Positions 8,721 to 17,441 of a stretch of DNA of 64,000 nt are shown here, one piece after another. Both the position numbers and the translations under genes were made by a program. Source of the DNA: an uncultured Bacteroidales bacterium (lineage in GTDB: Bacteria > Bacteroidota > Bacteroidia > Bacteroidales > Paludibacteraceae); the NCBI GenBank assembly GCA_937885465.1, contig CAKZZM010000177.1, positions 17,322 to 81,321 on the forward strand, read 5' to 3'. Under the pieces are notes generated by a model that worked only from the letters and a program-made list of their open reading frames with translations, was not told the DNA's origin and did no database searches. Positions within the stretch are counted from its first letter, which is position 1. Every line of letters starts with the position of its first letter.

Positions 8721-9521
8721 ATGAATTTATTCTCACTTGAAGGCAAAAACGCCTGGATTACCGGTGCTTCCTACGGAATCGGTTTTAACATTGCTAAAGC
8801 ATTTGTAGCGGCAGGAGTAAAGAACATCATTTTTAACGACATCAACGAGGATGCTCTTGCTCGCGGACTAAAGAACTACGCAGATGCAGGTATCAAGAAT
8901 GTACACGGCTATGTGTGCAATGTTACTGACGAGAACGCAGTTAAGGCTACCGTTGAAAAAATTCACGAAGATGTTGGTCAGATTGATATTCTCGTTAACA
9001 ACGCAGGTATCATCAAACGTATTCCCATGCACGAGATGCAACGCTCGGAGTTCCAAGCCGTTATTGATGTTGACTTGGTTGCGCCGTATATCGTCAGTGC
9101 AGCCGTTCTCCCTGAGATGATGGAACGCCGCGAGGGTAAGATTATCAATATATGCTCGATGATGAGTGAGTTAGGTCGCGAGACTGTCAGCGCATACGCT
9201 GCTGCAAAGGGCGGTTTGAAGATGCTGACCCGCAATATATGCTCAGAGTATGGCGCATATAATATTCAGTGCAACGGCATCGGTCCCGGCTATATTGCTA
9301 CCCCGCAGACAGCACCTCTTCGTGAGAAGCAACCCGATGGCAGTCGTCACCCGTTCGACTCCTTCATCTGCGCAAAGACCCCGGCGGGGCGTTGGCTCGA
9401 GCCGGAAGAACTCGGCGGACCCGCTGTATTCCTCGCCTCGCATGCATCAGACGCAGTAAATGGTCATATTCTCTATGTTGACGGCGGTATCCTTGCATAC
9501 ATAGGCAAACAACCGGAATAA
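8721..9521 (+). CDS. kduD: Short-chain dehydrogenase, KduD / gluconate 5-dehydrogenase type
   Basis: A 266-residue NAD(P)-dependent Rossmann enzyme. The cofactor loop is GASYGIG near residue 16, NNAG is near residue 92, and the catalytic Ser (ICSMMSELG) with YAAAKGG (Tyr and Lys) follows. The long specificity segment with TPQTAPLREKQPDGSRHPF and the ending NGHILYVDGGILAYIGKQPE match the Bacteroidales proteins annotated as gluconate 5-dehydrogenase or 2-deoxy-D-gluconate 3-dehydrogenase. KduD interconverts ketouronates made from pectin lyase products. The DUF4861 neighbour and the pectin-type locus at 25-49 kb support that role, but the substrate is inferred. Confidence 0.85.
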   Translation: MNLFSLEGKNAWITGASYGIGFNIAKAFVAAGVKNIIFNDINEDALARGLKNYADAGIKNVHGYVCNVTDENAVKATVEKIHEDVGQIDILVNNAGIIKRIPMHEMQRSEFQAVIDVDLVAPYIVSAAVLPEMMERREGKIINICSMMSELGRETVSAYAAAKGGLKMLTRNICSEYGAYNIQCNGIGPGYIATPQTAPLREKQPDGSRHPFDSFICAKTPAGRWLEPEELGGPAVFLASHASDAVNGHILYVDGGILAYIGKQPE

Positions 9522-9528
9522 TGTTACC

Positions 9529-9542
9529 GCGCTTTAATGCGC
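9529..9542. repeat. Short palindrome GCGCTTTAATGCGC
   Basis: The first of three related near-palindromes found at three consecutive gene junctions (also 10675 and 11785). The context ATGTTAYCGCG just upstream is shared with the copy at 10675. It lies between the kduD stop codon and the next start. Confidence 0.7.
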
Positions 9543-9565
9543 AACATAACTCAAAAACAAAACAG

Positions 9566-10636
9566 ATGAAAAAACACTTATTGGTAGCCTTGTGCCTACT
9601 TACATTGGTAGGCACAAGTTGTACGAAGCAAGAGCAAGCGAAGAAAGTTGATGGCAGGTATGTACCTGAGCGCAAGGATGACTTCGCATGGGAGAACGAA
9701 TACGCTGCTTTCCGTTTTTACGGACCGGCACTGCTCCCCGAAAATCCGAGTAACGGCGTTGACCTTTGGCTGAAAAACAGCCCCGCCTTAGTCATTGACA
9801 CTATGTATGGTCGAGAACTGAAAGACGGTCGCCCGTACCATATCAACTACGATGGTAATCTCGACTGCTACAAGGTGGCGCACACAGCAGGTTGCGGTGG
9901 CGTGGTTATCGCTACTGACAGCAACTTATGGATTGCAGGTCCTTATAGCGAGTACGAAATACTGGAGCAGACCCCCGACAAGTTCGTCTTCCGCCTCACT
10001 TATGACAGCGTTCCCGTTGCCGGAAAGATTTTTGCGGAGCAACTAACCGTAACCGCCGAAGCAGGCAAGATACTCAACAAAGCAGAAGTTGTTATAATGC
10101 CAAAACGCCATTGCTGCAAGCATCACCAAGAGATGGCAGAAGGCGAGCAAAAGCCCTGCTGTAAGCATCACCAAGAGATGGCAGAAGGCGAGCAGAAGCC
10201 CTGTTGCAAGCATCACCAAGAGATGGCAGAAGGCGAGCAAAAGCCCTGTTGCGGAAAGCAATGCGGGCATTGCCACAAGCATAGCGATATGCTCCGACTA
10301 TGGGTAGGCGGCGGTATCTTCCTCCACGACACGATAGAGAACTACCGCATCGATGAGGTGAGAGGTCTTGTTGCCTATGCTGAGGATGCGCTTTCTGACA
10401 AACAAGCGGCAAAGATGAACTACGAGTATAACGGCTCCACCTCGCAAGGTCGGTCATACATAGCAGTTATGACCCCCGGTGCAACACGCATTGAGATACT
10501 CGACGGCACCTTTGTTTCGCTCAAAGAATATCAACTCGGCGACACACTAACCTATTACTTCGGCGGCTGCTGGAGCAAGTGGTCAAACGGCGAACAGTCT
10601 TTCCCCACCGACCTCGATTGGTTTGAGGCACTATAA
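9566..10636 (+). CDS. DUF4861 lipoprotein with an inserted Cys/His tandem repeat
   Basis: A 356-residue protein from the ATG at 9566; the frame opens earlier at 9521, but 9566 gives an immediate lipoprotein signal (MKKHLLVALCLLTLVGTSC, Cys19). Body motifs such as YHINYDGNLDCYKVAHTAGC, LWVGGGIFLHD and YFGGCWSKW fit DUF4861, a family found beside pectin and uronate genes and sometimes suggested to act on unsaturated sugars. Between two conserved strands, residues 183-227 hold three identical 15-residue units starting CCKHHQEMAEG, then CCGKQCGHCHKH. This gives roughly 20 Cys/His residues that could bind metal. The family does not need this block, so it looks like a recent expansion. It sits 44 bases downstream of kduD. 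Confidence 0.8.
   Translation: MKKHLLVALCLLTLVGTSCTKQEQAKKVDGRYVPERKDDFAWENEYAAFRFYGPALLPENPSNGVDLWLKNSPALVIDTMYGRELKDGRPYHINYDGNLDCYKVAHTAGCGGVVIATDSNLWIAGPYSEYEILEQTPDKFVFRLTYDSVPVAGKIFAEQLTVTAEAGKILNKAEVVIMPKRHCCKHHQEMAEGEQKPCCKHHQEMAEGEQKPCCKHHQEMAEGEQKPCCGKQCGHCHKHSDMLRLWVGGGIFLHDTIENYRIDEVRGLVAYAEDALSDKQAAKMNYEYNGSTSQGRSYIAVMTPGATRIEILDGTFVSLKEYQLGDTLTYYFGGCWSKWSNGEQSFPTDLDWFEAL
10112..10246 (+). repeat. Three in-frame 45-base tandem repeats
   Basis: Units at 10112-10156, 10157-10201 and 10202-10246 are nearly identical at the DNA level, with only a few third-position changes. Each encodes 15 residues beginning Cys-Cys-Lys-His-His. The low divergence points to recent duplication. Confidence 0.95.
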
Positions 10637-10674
10637 GCCATCTTACCCTCTGAGGGGAGATAACACTAATGTTA

Positions 10675-10692
10675 TCGCGTATTAATGCGCGA
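10675..10692. repeat. Near-palindrome TCGCGTATTAATGCGCGA
   Basis: The second of the three related palindromes, just before mltG. It carries an ATG that opens the mltG frame 15 bases early. Confidence 0.7.
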
Positions 10693-10699
10693 TGCGTCT

Positions 10700-11782
10700 A
10701 TGAAAAAAGAGAAAAGAAGAAATTCAAAACAACGGAAGGCAGCAGTGCGTAGGTTAGTTATAACTTGCTCTGCTGTCATCGTTTTTTGCGCAGCTATAGG
10801 TGCATGGCAACTATATCTGCTTTATGGTAAGAGTATTACAGCCCACGATGGGGAAGAGCACTTATTCTACATATCACCTTCCACCCCTGTAACTGCCGTG
10901 CTTGACTCTGTCACCGCTGCCTACGACATATCTTCCCCGCTAAGCCTGAGGTTGCACGCCCACCTGATGCACTACCCCGCAGAGGGACAGCAATACGCCC
11001 GCACCGGTTGCTATAAGTTGCCCGCCCGATTAGGTACGAAGCAACTTATTCAGACTTTCCGCAACGGCTGGCAAACGCCCGTAAAGGTAACAATTCGCAA
11101 CATACGCACACAGGGGCAATTATCCGCTCGCCTTGCGTCGCAACTGATGCTTGACTCTGCCGATATAGCAACTCGCCTCGCCGACAAAGGGTATATGGAG
11201 CGTTTCGGTCTAAACACTGCCACCGCCGTCTCTCTCTTCATTCCTGACACATACGAGATGTACTGGGACATAGCAGCGGATAACCTCTTCATTCGTATGA
11301 AACATGAGTACGACAAGTTCTGGAACGACAATCGCCTCGCTCTTGCGGCCGAGTTAGGCTATCAGCCGTGGCAAATAGCCACTATTGCAAGTATAGTAGA
11401 GGAAGAGACTAACAAAGAGGAAGATATGCCGATAATAGCAGGTCTTTACATGAATCGCCTCCGCATCGGTATGCCGCTGCAATCTTGTCCGACAGTTAAG
11501 TTCGCTCTGCAAGACTTCTCACTCCGCCGCATTCTGAATAAGCATTTAGAGTACGAGTCGCCGTATAACACCTATCGTCATGCAGGACTCCCCCCGGGAC
11601 CGATACGCATACCACGAGCCAAAACGATGGACTACGTGCTTCACCCCGTGAAGTCTAACTACCTGTTCATGTGCGCTTCCACCGCCTTTGACGGCACCCA
11701 CCATTTTTCGAGTACCTATAGCGAGCACGCAGCTTACGCGAGAAGATATCAAAACGAACTTAACAAACGAGGAATAAAATAA
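10700..11782 (+). CDS. mltG: Endolytic murein transglycosylase MltG (YceG)
   Basis: This 360-residue membrane-anchored enzyme cuts nascent glycan strands and is thought to set their length. Basic N-terminal residues are followed by one membrane helix (about residues 18-42). The catalytic domain contains IATIASIVEEETNKEEDMPI with the conserved Glu, then GLYMNRLRIGMPLQSCPTV, YNTYRHAGLPPGPI and the ending phrases of YceG. The ATG at 10700 is preferred; one at 10685 lies in a palindromic repeat and adds five residues. Neighbours on either side are metabolically unrelated. Confidence 0.95.
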   Translation: MKKEKRRNSKQRKAAVRRLVITCSAVIVFCAAIGAWQLYLLYGKSITAHDGEEHLFYISPSTPVTAVLDSVTAAYDISSPLSLRLHAHLMHYPAEGQQYARTGCYKLPARLGTKQLIQTFRNGWQTPVKVTIRNIRTQGQLSARLASQLMLDSADIATRLADKGYMERFGLNTATAVSLFIPDTYEMYWDIAADNLFIRMKHEYDKFWNDNRLALAAELGYQPWQIATIASIVEEETNKEEDMPIIAGLYMNRLRIGMPLQSCPTVKFALQDFSLRRILNKHLEYESPYNTYRHAGLPPGPIRIPRAKTMDYVLHPVKSNYLFMCASTAFDGTHHFSSTYSEHAAYARRYQNELNKRGIK

Positions 11783-11784
11783 AT

Positions 11785-11800
11785 TGCGCATTAATGCGCA
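11785..11800. repeat. Perfect palindrome TGCGCATTAATGCGCA
   Basis: A 16-base perfect palindrome 2 bases after the mltG stop codon and 13 bases before psuG; the third of the series. Confidence 0.8.
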
Positions 11801-11813
11801 TTGAGGAAATATT

Positions 11814-12737
11814 ATGCGTTCATATCTCAACCTTTCATCCGAAGTGGCAATAGCCCTAAGAGAGGGCAAACCCGTTGTGGCTCTCGAGTCAACCATCATC
11901 TGTCACGGTATGCCTTATCCGCAGAATGTAGAAACGGCACTGCGAGTAGAGCAAACCATACGCGATAACGGTGCCGTACCCGCCACCATAGCTATTATTA
12001 AAGGCAAACTGAAAGCGGGCTGCACAAAAGAAGAGATAGAGTATCTCGGCAAAAAAGGTACGGCAGTTATCAAGGCATCGCGCCGCGATTTGCCCGTCTT
12101 GCTTGCCCGCGGGGAAGATGGTGCGACAACGGTTACCACAACGATGATGATTGCAGCTATGGCAGGCATCAGCATCTTTGCAACAGGAGGTATAGGCGGT
12201 GTTCACCGACATGCCACCACCACGATGGATATCAGTGCCGACCTCGAAGAGTTGGCGCAGACGCAGGTTATGGTAATCTGCGCAGGCGCAAAATCGATTC
12301 TCGACCTCGGTCTGACACTCGAATACTTAGAAACAAAAGGGGTGCCGGTCATAGGCTACGGCACTGACGAGTTACCTGCTTTCTACACTCGCCATAGCGG
12401 ATTCAAAGTCGATTACAGAATTGATACCCCTGAAGAACTTGCCCATACATTTTTGATAAAAAAACGACTCGGACTCAAAGGCGGAATACTTGTTACCAAC
12501 CCTATACCGGAAGAATACTCTATGCCTGCCGATATTATCAATAGTGCCATAGAGCGAGCACTCAAGGAATCAGAAAAAGCGAATATTCACGGCAAAGAAA
12601 CAACGCCGTTCCTACTCGCTAAGGTAAAAGAACTGACAGGTGGTGACAGTCTTGAAGCCAATATCCGACTCGTGCTTAATAATGCTCGCCTTGCCGCACA
12701 AACGGCAGTAGCATTAGCACGCCGAGAATTGGCGTAA
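11814..12737 (+). CDS. psuG: Pseudouridine-5'-phosphate glycosidase
   Basis: PsuG splits pseudouridine 5'-phosphate into uracil and ribose 5-phosphate, recycling modified RNA bases. The 307-residue protein has the family motifs VVALESTIICHGMPYPQN (with the active-site Glu and Lys nearby), FATGGIGGVHR and ICAGAKSILDLGLTLEYLET, and ends typically with NPIPEEYSMP and HGKETTPFLL. The partner kinase PsuK is not adjacent. The final 24 bases overlap the convergent end of pheS. Confidence 0.96.
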   Translation: MRSYLNLSSEVAIALREGKPVVALESTIICHGMPYPQNVETALRVEQTIRDNGAVPATIAIIKGKLKAGCTKEEIEYLGKKGTAVIKASRRDLPVLLARGEDGATTVTTTMMIAAMAGISIFATGGIGGVHRHATTTMDISADLEELAQTQVMVICAGAKSILDLGLTLEYLETKGVPVIGYGTDELPAFYTRHSGFKVDYRIDTPEELAHTFLIKKRLGLKGGILVTNPIPEEYSMPADIINSAIERALKESEKANIHGKETTPFLLAKVKELTGGDSLEANIRLVLNNARLAAQTAVALARRELA

Positions 12738-13754
12738 GAAACGCACATCATTCTCAGAGAATAAGCGCAAATCTTTAACCCTATATTTGAGGTTAGTGAT
12801 ACGCTCTACGCCCAAACCGAAGGCATAGCCCGTATATTCTTTACTATCAATACCGCACGCCTCAAGCACATTAGGGTCAACCATCCCGCAACCGAGGATT
12901 TCTACCCAACCGGTTCCTTTGCAGAAACCGCAGCCGGTGCCTCCGCATATATTGCAACTGATATCCATCTCAGCAGACGGCTCTGTGAAGGGGAAATAAC
13001 TCGGACGAAGACGAATCTTTGTGTCTTCGCCGAACATCTCTTTCGCGAAATACAGCAACACTTGCCTTAGATCAGCGAAACTGACGTTCTTGTCGATATA
13101 TAATCCCTCTATCTGATGGAAGAAGCAGTGTGCTCTTGCCGATATAGCCTCATTGCGATATACGCGCCCGGGACACAGCACGCGGATAGGAGGTTTCTGC
13201 GTGGTCATCACGCGAGTCTGAACAGATGAGGTATGAGTACGAAGCAGAATATCCGTCGGCTTCTGAACGCCCTCTTCTTTTTCCACGAAGAAGGTATCTT
13301 GCATATCGCGGGCGGGGTGCTCCGGCGCGAAATTCAACATCCCGAACACATGCTTATCGTCCTCAACCTCAGGACCTTCCTCTACCGTAAATCCTACGCG
13401 GGAGAATATATCTATTATCTCTTCCTTCACAAGCGATAACGGATGACGAGTACCCAATGCAATAGGCTCAGCACTGCGGGTGAGGTCTAACTTATTCTCT
13501 GCTGCCTGTTGCTCATCATAGCCGGCACGCATCTCCTGCAACTTATTAGCAGTCAAATTCTTCAGCGCGTTAAGCGATGCGCCTATTTCAGCTTTCTGTT
13601 CCTTCGACAAGGTACGAAACTCATCAAACAAAGCAGTTATCTCGCCTTTCTTTCCGAGATAATGAATGCGAAGTTGCTCTAACTCATCTCTGCTCTGCGC
13701 CTGCATCTGCTCAACCTGAGTAAGGATCTGAGAGATTTTGTCATTTATATCCAT
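12714..13754 (-). CDS. pheS: Phenylalanine-tRNA ligase alpha subunit
   Basis: A 346-residue class II synthetase subunit that charges tRNA-Phe as part of the (alpha-beta)2 enzyme. The N-terminal coiled coil (MDINDKISQILTQ onward) precedes the catalytic core with HPLSLVKEEIIDIFSRVGF (motif 1), GRVYRNEAISARAHCFFHQ (motif 2) and GYAFGLGVERITNLKY (motif 3). The start at 13754 fits the family; the frame extends six codons further. pheT is not in the window, which is common in Bacteroidetes. Confidence 0.97.
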   Translation of the reverse strand: MDINDKISQILTQVEQMQAQSRDELEQLRIHYLGKKGEITALFDEFRTLSKEQKAEIGASLNALKNLTANKLQEMRAGYDEQQAAENKLDLTRSAEPIALGTRHPLSLVKEEIIDIFSRVGFTVEEGPEVEDDKHVFGMLNFAPEHPARDMQDTFFVEKEEGVQKPTDILLRTHTSSVQTRVMTTQKPPIRVLCPGRVYRNEAISARAHCFFHQIEGLYIDKNVSFADLRQVLLYFAKEMFGEDTKIRLRPSYFPFTEPSAEMDISCNICGGTGCGFCKGTGWVEILGCGMVDPNVLEACGIDSKEYTGYAFGLGVERITNLKYRVKDLRLFSENDVRFLRQFSAC

Positions 13755-13784
13755 AATGATTCTATTATTCAATCAAACAACACA

Positions 13785-13792
13785 CAAAGTTA
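13785..13792 (-). promoter_or_regulatory. Predicted pheS -7 box
   Basis: TAACTTTG on the minus strand (complement of 13785-13792), about 30 bases upstream of the pheS start. The -33 element is weak. Confidence 0.45.
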
Positions 13793-13851
13793 CTAAAAAA
13801 AAACGAAATGATAATGCAAATTTATAATTATTTTGAAAATAAGGCATAATA

Positions 13852-13883
13852 TTTGCGTTTCATGAGTTAAAAAGGTAACTTTG
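13852..13883 (+). promoter_or_regulatory. Predicted lptD promoter
   Basis: TTTG at 13852-13855 and TAACTTTG at 13876-13883 are spaced by 20 bases. It would give a leader of about 80 bases for the lptD-like gene. Confidence 0.6.
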
Positions 13884-13969
13884 CGTGCGTTTTTTGCGCA
13901 TACGCGATGCGCACGCTTCACATACGGCAATGCTCTCACTCTATAAGGCGAGTGGAAAGAAATTGAATT

Positions 13970-16777
13970 TTGGGAAAAGGCAGCAGACATAATTTTTTGC
14001 TCTGCATTGTATTTGTTGTGCTTTGCAGTTGCTTCATAACGGGCAATCCTCTCAGCGTACAGGCTGAGGGCTTACCCGCTATGCAAGATTCACTGACAAT
14101 GCCCGCCGCTTCCATCTCTCAATCCCAAGACTCTCTCTCTACTCTTCCCCCCACCTCTCCTAATGTTGACGCAAAGGTGGAATATAAGTCATCTGACTCG
14201 CTCGTCCTGCTCGGCAACGGAACGGCATTTCTGCATGGTAGCGGCGATGTTACTTACAAGACAATCAACCTCACCTCCGACTTTATTCGCGTCAAGATGG
14301 ATTCCTCAATCATCTATGCCGCCGGTGTATATGATACCATCGAGGAGCAATGGAGTGGGCGGCCGGTCTTCAAAGACGGCAACGAGTCATACGAGTCGCA
14401 CGAGTTGAGTTATAACCTCAAAACGAAAAAGGCTTATATCAGGCATGTCGTAGCGCAGCAAGACGAGGGATATATCATTGCCGATAAGGCAAAGAAAACC
14501 GACGATGATGCGATGATGATGGCAGGCGGCAAATATACCACCTGCGACGATCATGAGCACCCGCATTTCTACCTCAACATAACCAAAGGTAAGGTCAAGC
14601 CCGGAGAATATGTAGCGGCAGGTCCTGCCTACCTTGTTGTGGGCGATGTGCCACTCCCGCTCGCCATTCCATTCGGCTTCTTCCCCTTCACCTCGTCCTA
14701 TTCGTCAGGACTTATTATGCCGACCTTCGGCGATGACTACACACGCGGACTATACTTGCGCGGCATAGGCTATTACTTCGCCCTGTCGGACTACGCCGAC
14801 CTCGAGGTAACCGGCGACATTTACACCAAAGGCACTTGGGCTATAACGGCACGCTCAAGATACCTCAAACGATATAAATTCTCGGGAAATATATCCGTTA
14901 ACTACCGCTCTGATGTTACGGGTGAAAGAGATATGCCCGATTACTCAAAAGCGACCAACTTCTCCATTCAATGGACCCACACGCAGGACAGCAAGGCTAA
15001 CCCTTACTCCACTTTCTCTGCCTCCGTCAATTTCTCAACCTCAGGTTACAACCGCTCCAATATCAATTCCTATTACAACTCTACCCTCAACTCAGAAAAC
15101 ACCAAATCATCGTCAATATCCTACACTCAACGCTTCCCCGACTCGCCATGGTCGCTGTCGATGTCTGCCCTTATTAACCAACGGACAAAGGACTCAACCA
15201 TTGCCCTGACACTACCGGATATGTCGTTATCGATGAGTCAGATAAAGCCGTTTAAAAGAAAGAAACCGGTCGGAAAAGAGCGATGGTATGAGAAGATAAC
15301 GCTCCGTTATTCAGCCAATGCCAAAATATCAATCGATGATAAGGAGAGCCATTTGCTGCACTCTAATTTCCTCCGCGACTGGAAAACAGGAGTAAAGCAT
15401 AATATTCCTCTATCGGCATCGTTCACGGCATTTAAATATCTTAATATCAGTCCGTCAATAAACTACAACGAGCGTTGGTACTTCCAGCGCGTTGACCAAT
15501 CATGGGACGAGCAACAGAACGCCGTTGTTCGCGATACCACAAATGGGTTCTACCGCGTATGGGACGTGTCGATGTCGCTCTCTGCCTCTACCAAATTGTA
15601 CGGTTTCTTTATCCCGAGCAGAAAACTATTCCCTAACGGAAAGGTTGATCGGTTCCGACACATCTTCACCCCGTCCGTATCACTCAACTATACCCCTGAC
15701 TGCGATGCTATTCGCGCCAAGATTGACCATAACTATTACGGCACCTACGAACGCCCCATAACGCAAAGCGATGGCACCGTCAAATACGAACAAGTGCAAT
15801 ACAACCGCTTCCAAGGGGCGATGTACGGCACGCCGTCAAAGGGCAATGTCGGATCGGTCGGTTTCTCACTCGGGAATAACCTCGAGATGAAGGTTCTCAA
15901 CGACAAAGACACAACCGGCAAAGCACCGACAAAGATAATATCACTGATTGATAACCTCTCTATATCAGGCGGATATAACTTTATGGCTGACTCAATGAAC
16001 TGGTCGAATTTCTCGGTCAATCTGCGAATCAAACTACCTATGAATTATACTCTTAACCTCAGCGGGCAGTTTGACCCCTATCTCTACGGACTAAACGCCT
16101 CCGGCAACCCCGTCAGAACAAACCGCAGATGTTGGAACGAGGGCAAATTCTTACACTTCAAAGGGACCTCCACATCCTTCTCATATACTTTCAACAATCA
16201 AACATTCAGAAAATGGTTTGGCAAAGAAGATAAGAAGACCGACAATAAGTTCGATCCCGGTTTCGATATGGACGACCCATACGCCACAGACCCTGAAACA
16301 GGTGAATTAATCACCGATGAACAACGCAAAGAAGCCAAGAGACAAGAGCAAGAATGGAAAAAGAAACACCGCGACACAGACTCAGATATCGACGGCTGGG
16401 AGTTTGCCGAGATACCGTGGAGCCTCACGCTCAACTATAACATCAGGTACGGGGAGTCCTCTGTGTTCGACTACAACAAGATGAACTACAAGATGAAGTT
16501 CACCCATAACCTCTCCGCCTCTATTTCTATAGGTTTGGGAAAAGGTTGGAAGGCATCCACCTCCATCTCTTACGACTTCTCCGCAAAGAAACTGAGTAAC
16601 GCCACTATCAATGTAACACGTGACCTGCACTGCTGGACCATGACCGCTTCCTTTGTACCATTCGGATACTACAAATCATACACCTTCCACATCGGTGTCA
16701 ATGCCTCTATGCTCGCAGACCTCAAATACGACAAATCATCCGCCGATGCTACCAACAAACGCGTCTCGTGGTGGTAA
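13970..16777 (+). CDS. lptD: LptD-like outer-membrane LPS assembly protein
   Basis: A 935-residue secreted protein. Residues 60-190 form a beta-jellyroll of the OstA/LptA type (LVLLGNGTAFLHGSGDVTY, IRVKMDSSIIYAAG), followed by a long C-terminal barrel beginning around IPFGFFPF and SGLIMPTFGDDYTRGLYLRG. LptD places lipopolysaccharide in the outer leaflet. The first start in frame is a TTG at 13970, because an in-frame TGA lies at 13964-13966; no ATG gives a complete signal sequence, so TTG initiation is likely. A charged, coiled-looking insertion lies near residues 765-805. slyD and der follow on the same strand. Confidence 0.88.
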   Translation: MGKGSRHNFLLCIVFVVLCSCFITGNPLSVQAEGLPAMQDSLTMPAASISQSQDSLSTLPPTSPNVDAKVEYKSSDSLVLLGNGTAFLHGSGDVTYKTINLTSDFIRVKMDSSIIYAAGVYDTIEEQWSGRPVFKDGNESYESHELSYNLKTKKAYIRHVVAQQDEGYIIADKAKKTDDDAMMMAGGKYTTCDDHEHPHFYLNITKGKVKPGEYVAAGPAYLVVGDVPLPLAIPFGFFPFTSSYSSGLIMPTFGDDYTRGLYLRGIGYYFALSDYADLEVTGDIYTKGTWAITARSRYLKRYKFSGNISVNYRSDVTGERDMPDYSKATNFSIQWTHTQDSKANPYSTFSASVNFSTSGYNRSNINSYYNSTLNSENTKSSSISYTQRFPDSPWSLSMSALINQRTKDSTIALTLPDMSLSMSQIKPFKRKKPVGKERWYEKITLRYSANAKISIDDKESHLLHSNFLRDWKTGVKHNIPLSASFTAFKYLNISPSINYNERWYFQRVDQSWDEQQNAVVRDTTNGFYRVWDVSMSLSASTKLYGFFIPSRKLFPNGKVDRFRHIFTPSVSLNYTPDCDAIRAKIDHNYYGTYERPITQSDGTVKYEQVQYNRFQGAMYGTPSKGNVGSVGFSLGNNLEMKVLNDKDTTGKAPTKIISLIDNLSISGGYNFMADSMNWSNFSVNLRIKLPMNYTLNLSGQFDPYLYGLNASGNPVRTNRRCWNEGKFLHFKGTSTSFSYTFNNQTFRKWFGKEDKKTDNKFDPGFDMDDPYATDPETGELITDEQRKEAKRQEQEWKKKHRDTDSDIDGWEFAEIPWSLTLNYNIRYGESSVFDYNKMNYKMKFTHNLSASISIGLGKGWKASTSISYDFSAKKLSNATINVTRDLHCWTMTASFVPFGYYKSYTFHIGVNASMLADLKYDKSSADATNKRVSWW

Positions 16778-16829
16778 ACGGGAGTAGGAAGGGCGGAAAT
16801 ATTGTGCAACTAATAACTTATAACCAACT

Positions 16830-17390
16830 ATGATTCAGAAACACTCTCTCGTAAAATTATCTTACGACCTTTACATCGCCGGCGTAGAGCTCGGCACAGA
16901 AGAGCTCATTGAGCGCACAAAAGACGATACCCCGCTGACATATTGTCAAGGTTTAGGGATGATGATTCCCGCTTTCGAGGCAGCCTTAGAACACAAATCT
17001 GCCGGCGACACTTTCGATTTTACCATCACCGCAGCCGAAGCCTATGGTGAGCATGACGAGCAAGGCGTGATGACCTTGCCCCGCTCCGTATTCTGCATCG
17101 ACGGCGTATTCGACGAAAAGCGAGTTAAAGAAGGCAATATTATCCCTATGAACACTACTGACGGACAAACAATTCGCGCACAAGTAGTAGCAATAACGGA
17201 GGAAAATGTCACAATCGATCTCAACCACCCTCTTGCAGGAGAGGACCTGCATTTTACAGGCAAGATTATTGAAGATAGACCGGCAACCGAAGAAGAGATT
17301 GATTCTTTTCTCCACCCCAAATGCGGCGGTTGCAACAAAGGTAACAAAGGTGAAGATTGCGCATCCGGCTGCAGCGGATGCAGTAATTAA
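16830..17390 (+). CDS. SlyD-type FKBP peptidyl-prolyl isomerase with Cys-rich tail
   Basis: A 186-residue cytoplasmic protein. The FKBP half starts VKLSYDLYIAG and carries PLTYCQGLGMMIPAFEAAL; an insert-in-flap chaperone domain lies between about residues 70 and 130, as in SlyD. The C-terminus has six Cys in about 22 residues (CGGCNKG through CSGCSN), comparable to the metal-binding tail of E. coli SlyD, which delivers nickel and assists folding. The family and tail are clear; the metal is not known. It sits between lptD (52 bases) and der (51 bases). Confidence 0.9.
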   Translation: MIQKHSLVKLSYDLYIAGVELGTEELIERTKDDTPLTYCQGLGMMIPAFEAALEHKSAGDTFDFTITAAEAYGEHDEQGVMTLPRSVFCIDGVFDEKRVKEGNIIPMNTTDGQTIRAQVVAITEENVTIDLNHPLAGEDLHFTGKIIEDRPATEEEIDSFLHPKCGGCNKGNKGEDCASGCSGCSN

Positions 17391-17441
17391 TCGCAGACTG
17401 CTGCGAGTATAACAAATAATAATTTAAATCATATAACTATT

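Noticed and set aside
10043..10457. Minus-strand open frames opposite the Cys/His repeats
   Set aside because: They are antisense shadows; their repeats merely mirror the 45-base tandem units of the DUF4861 gene.
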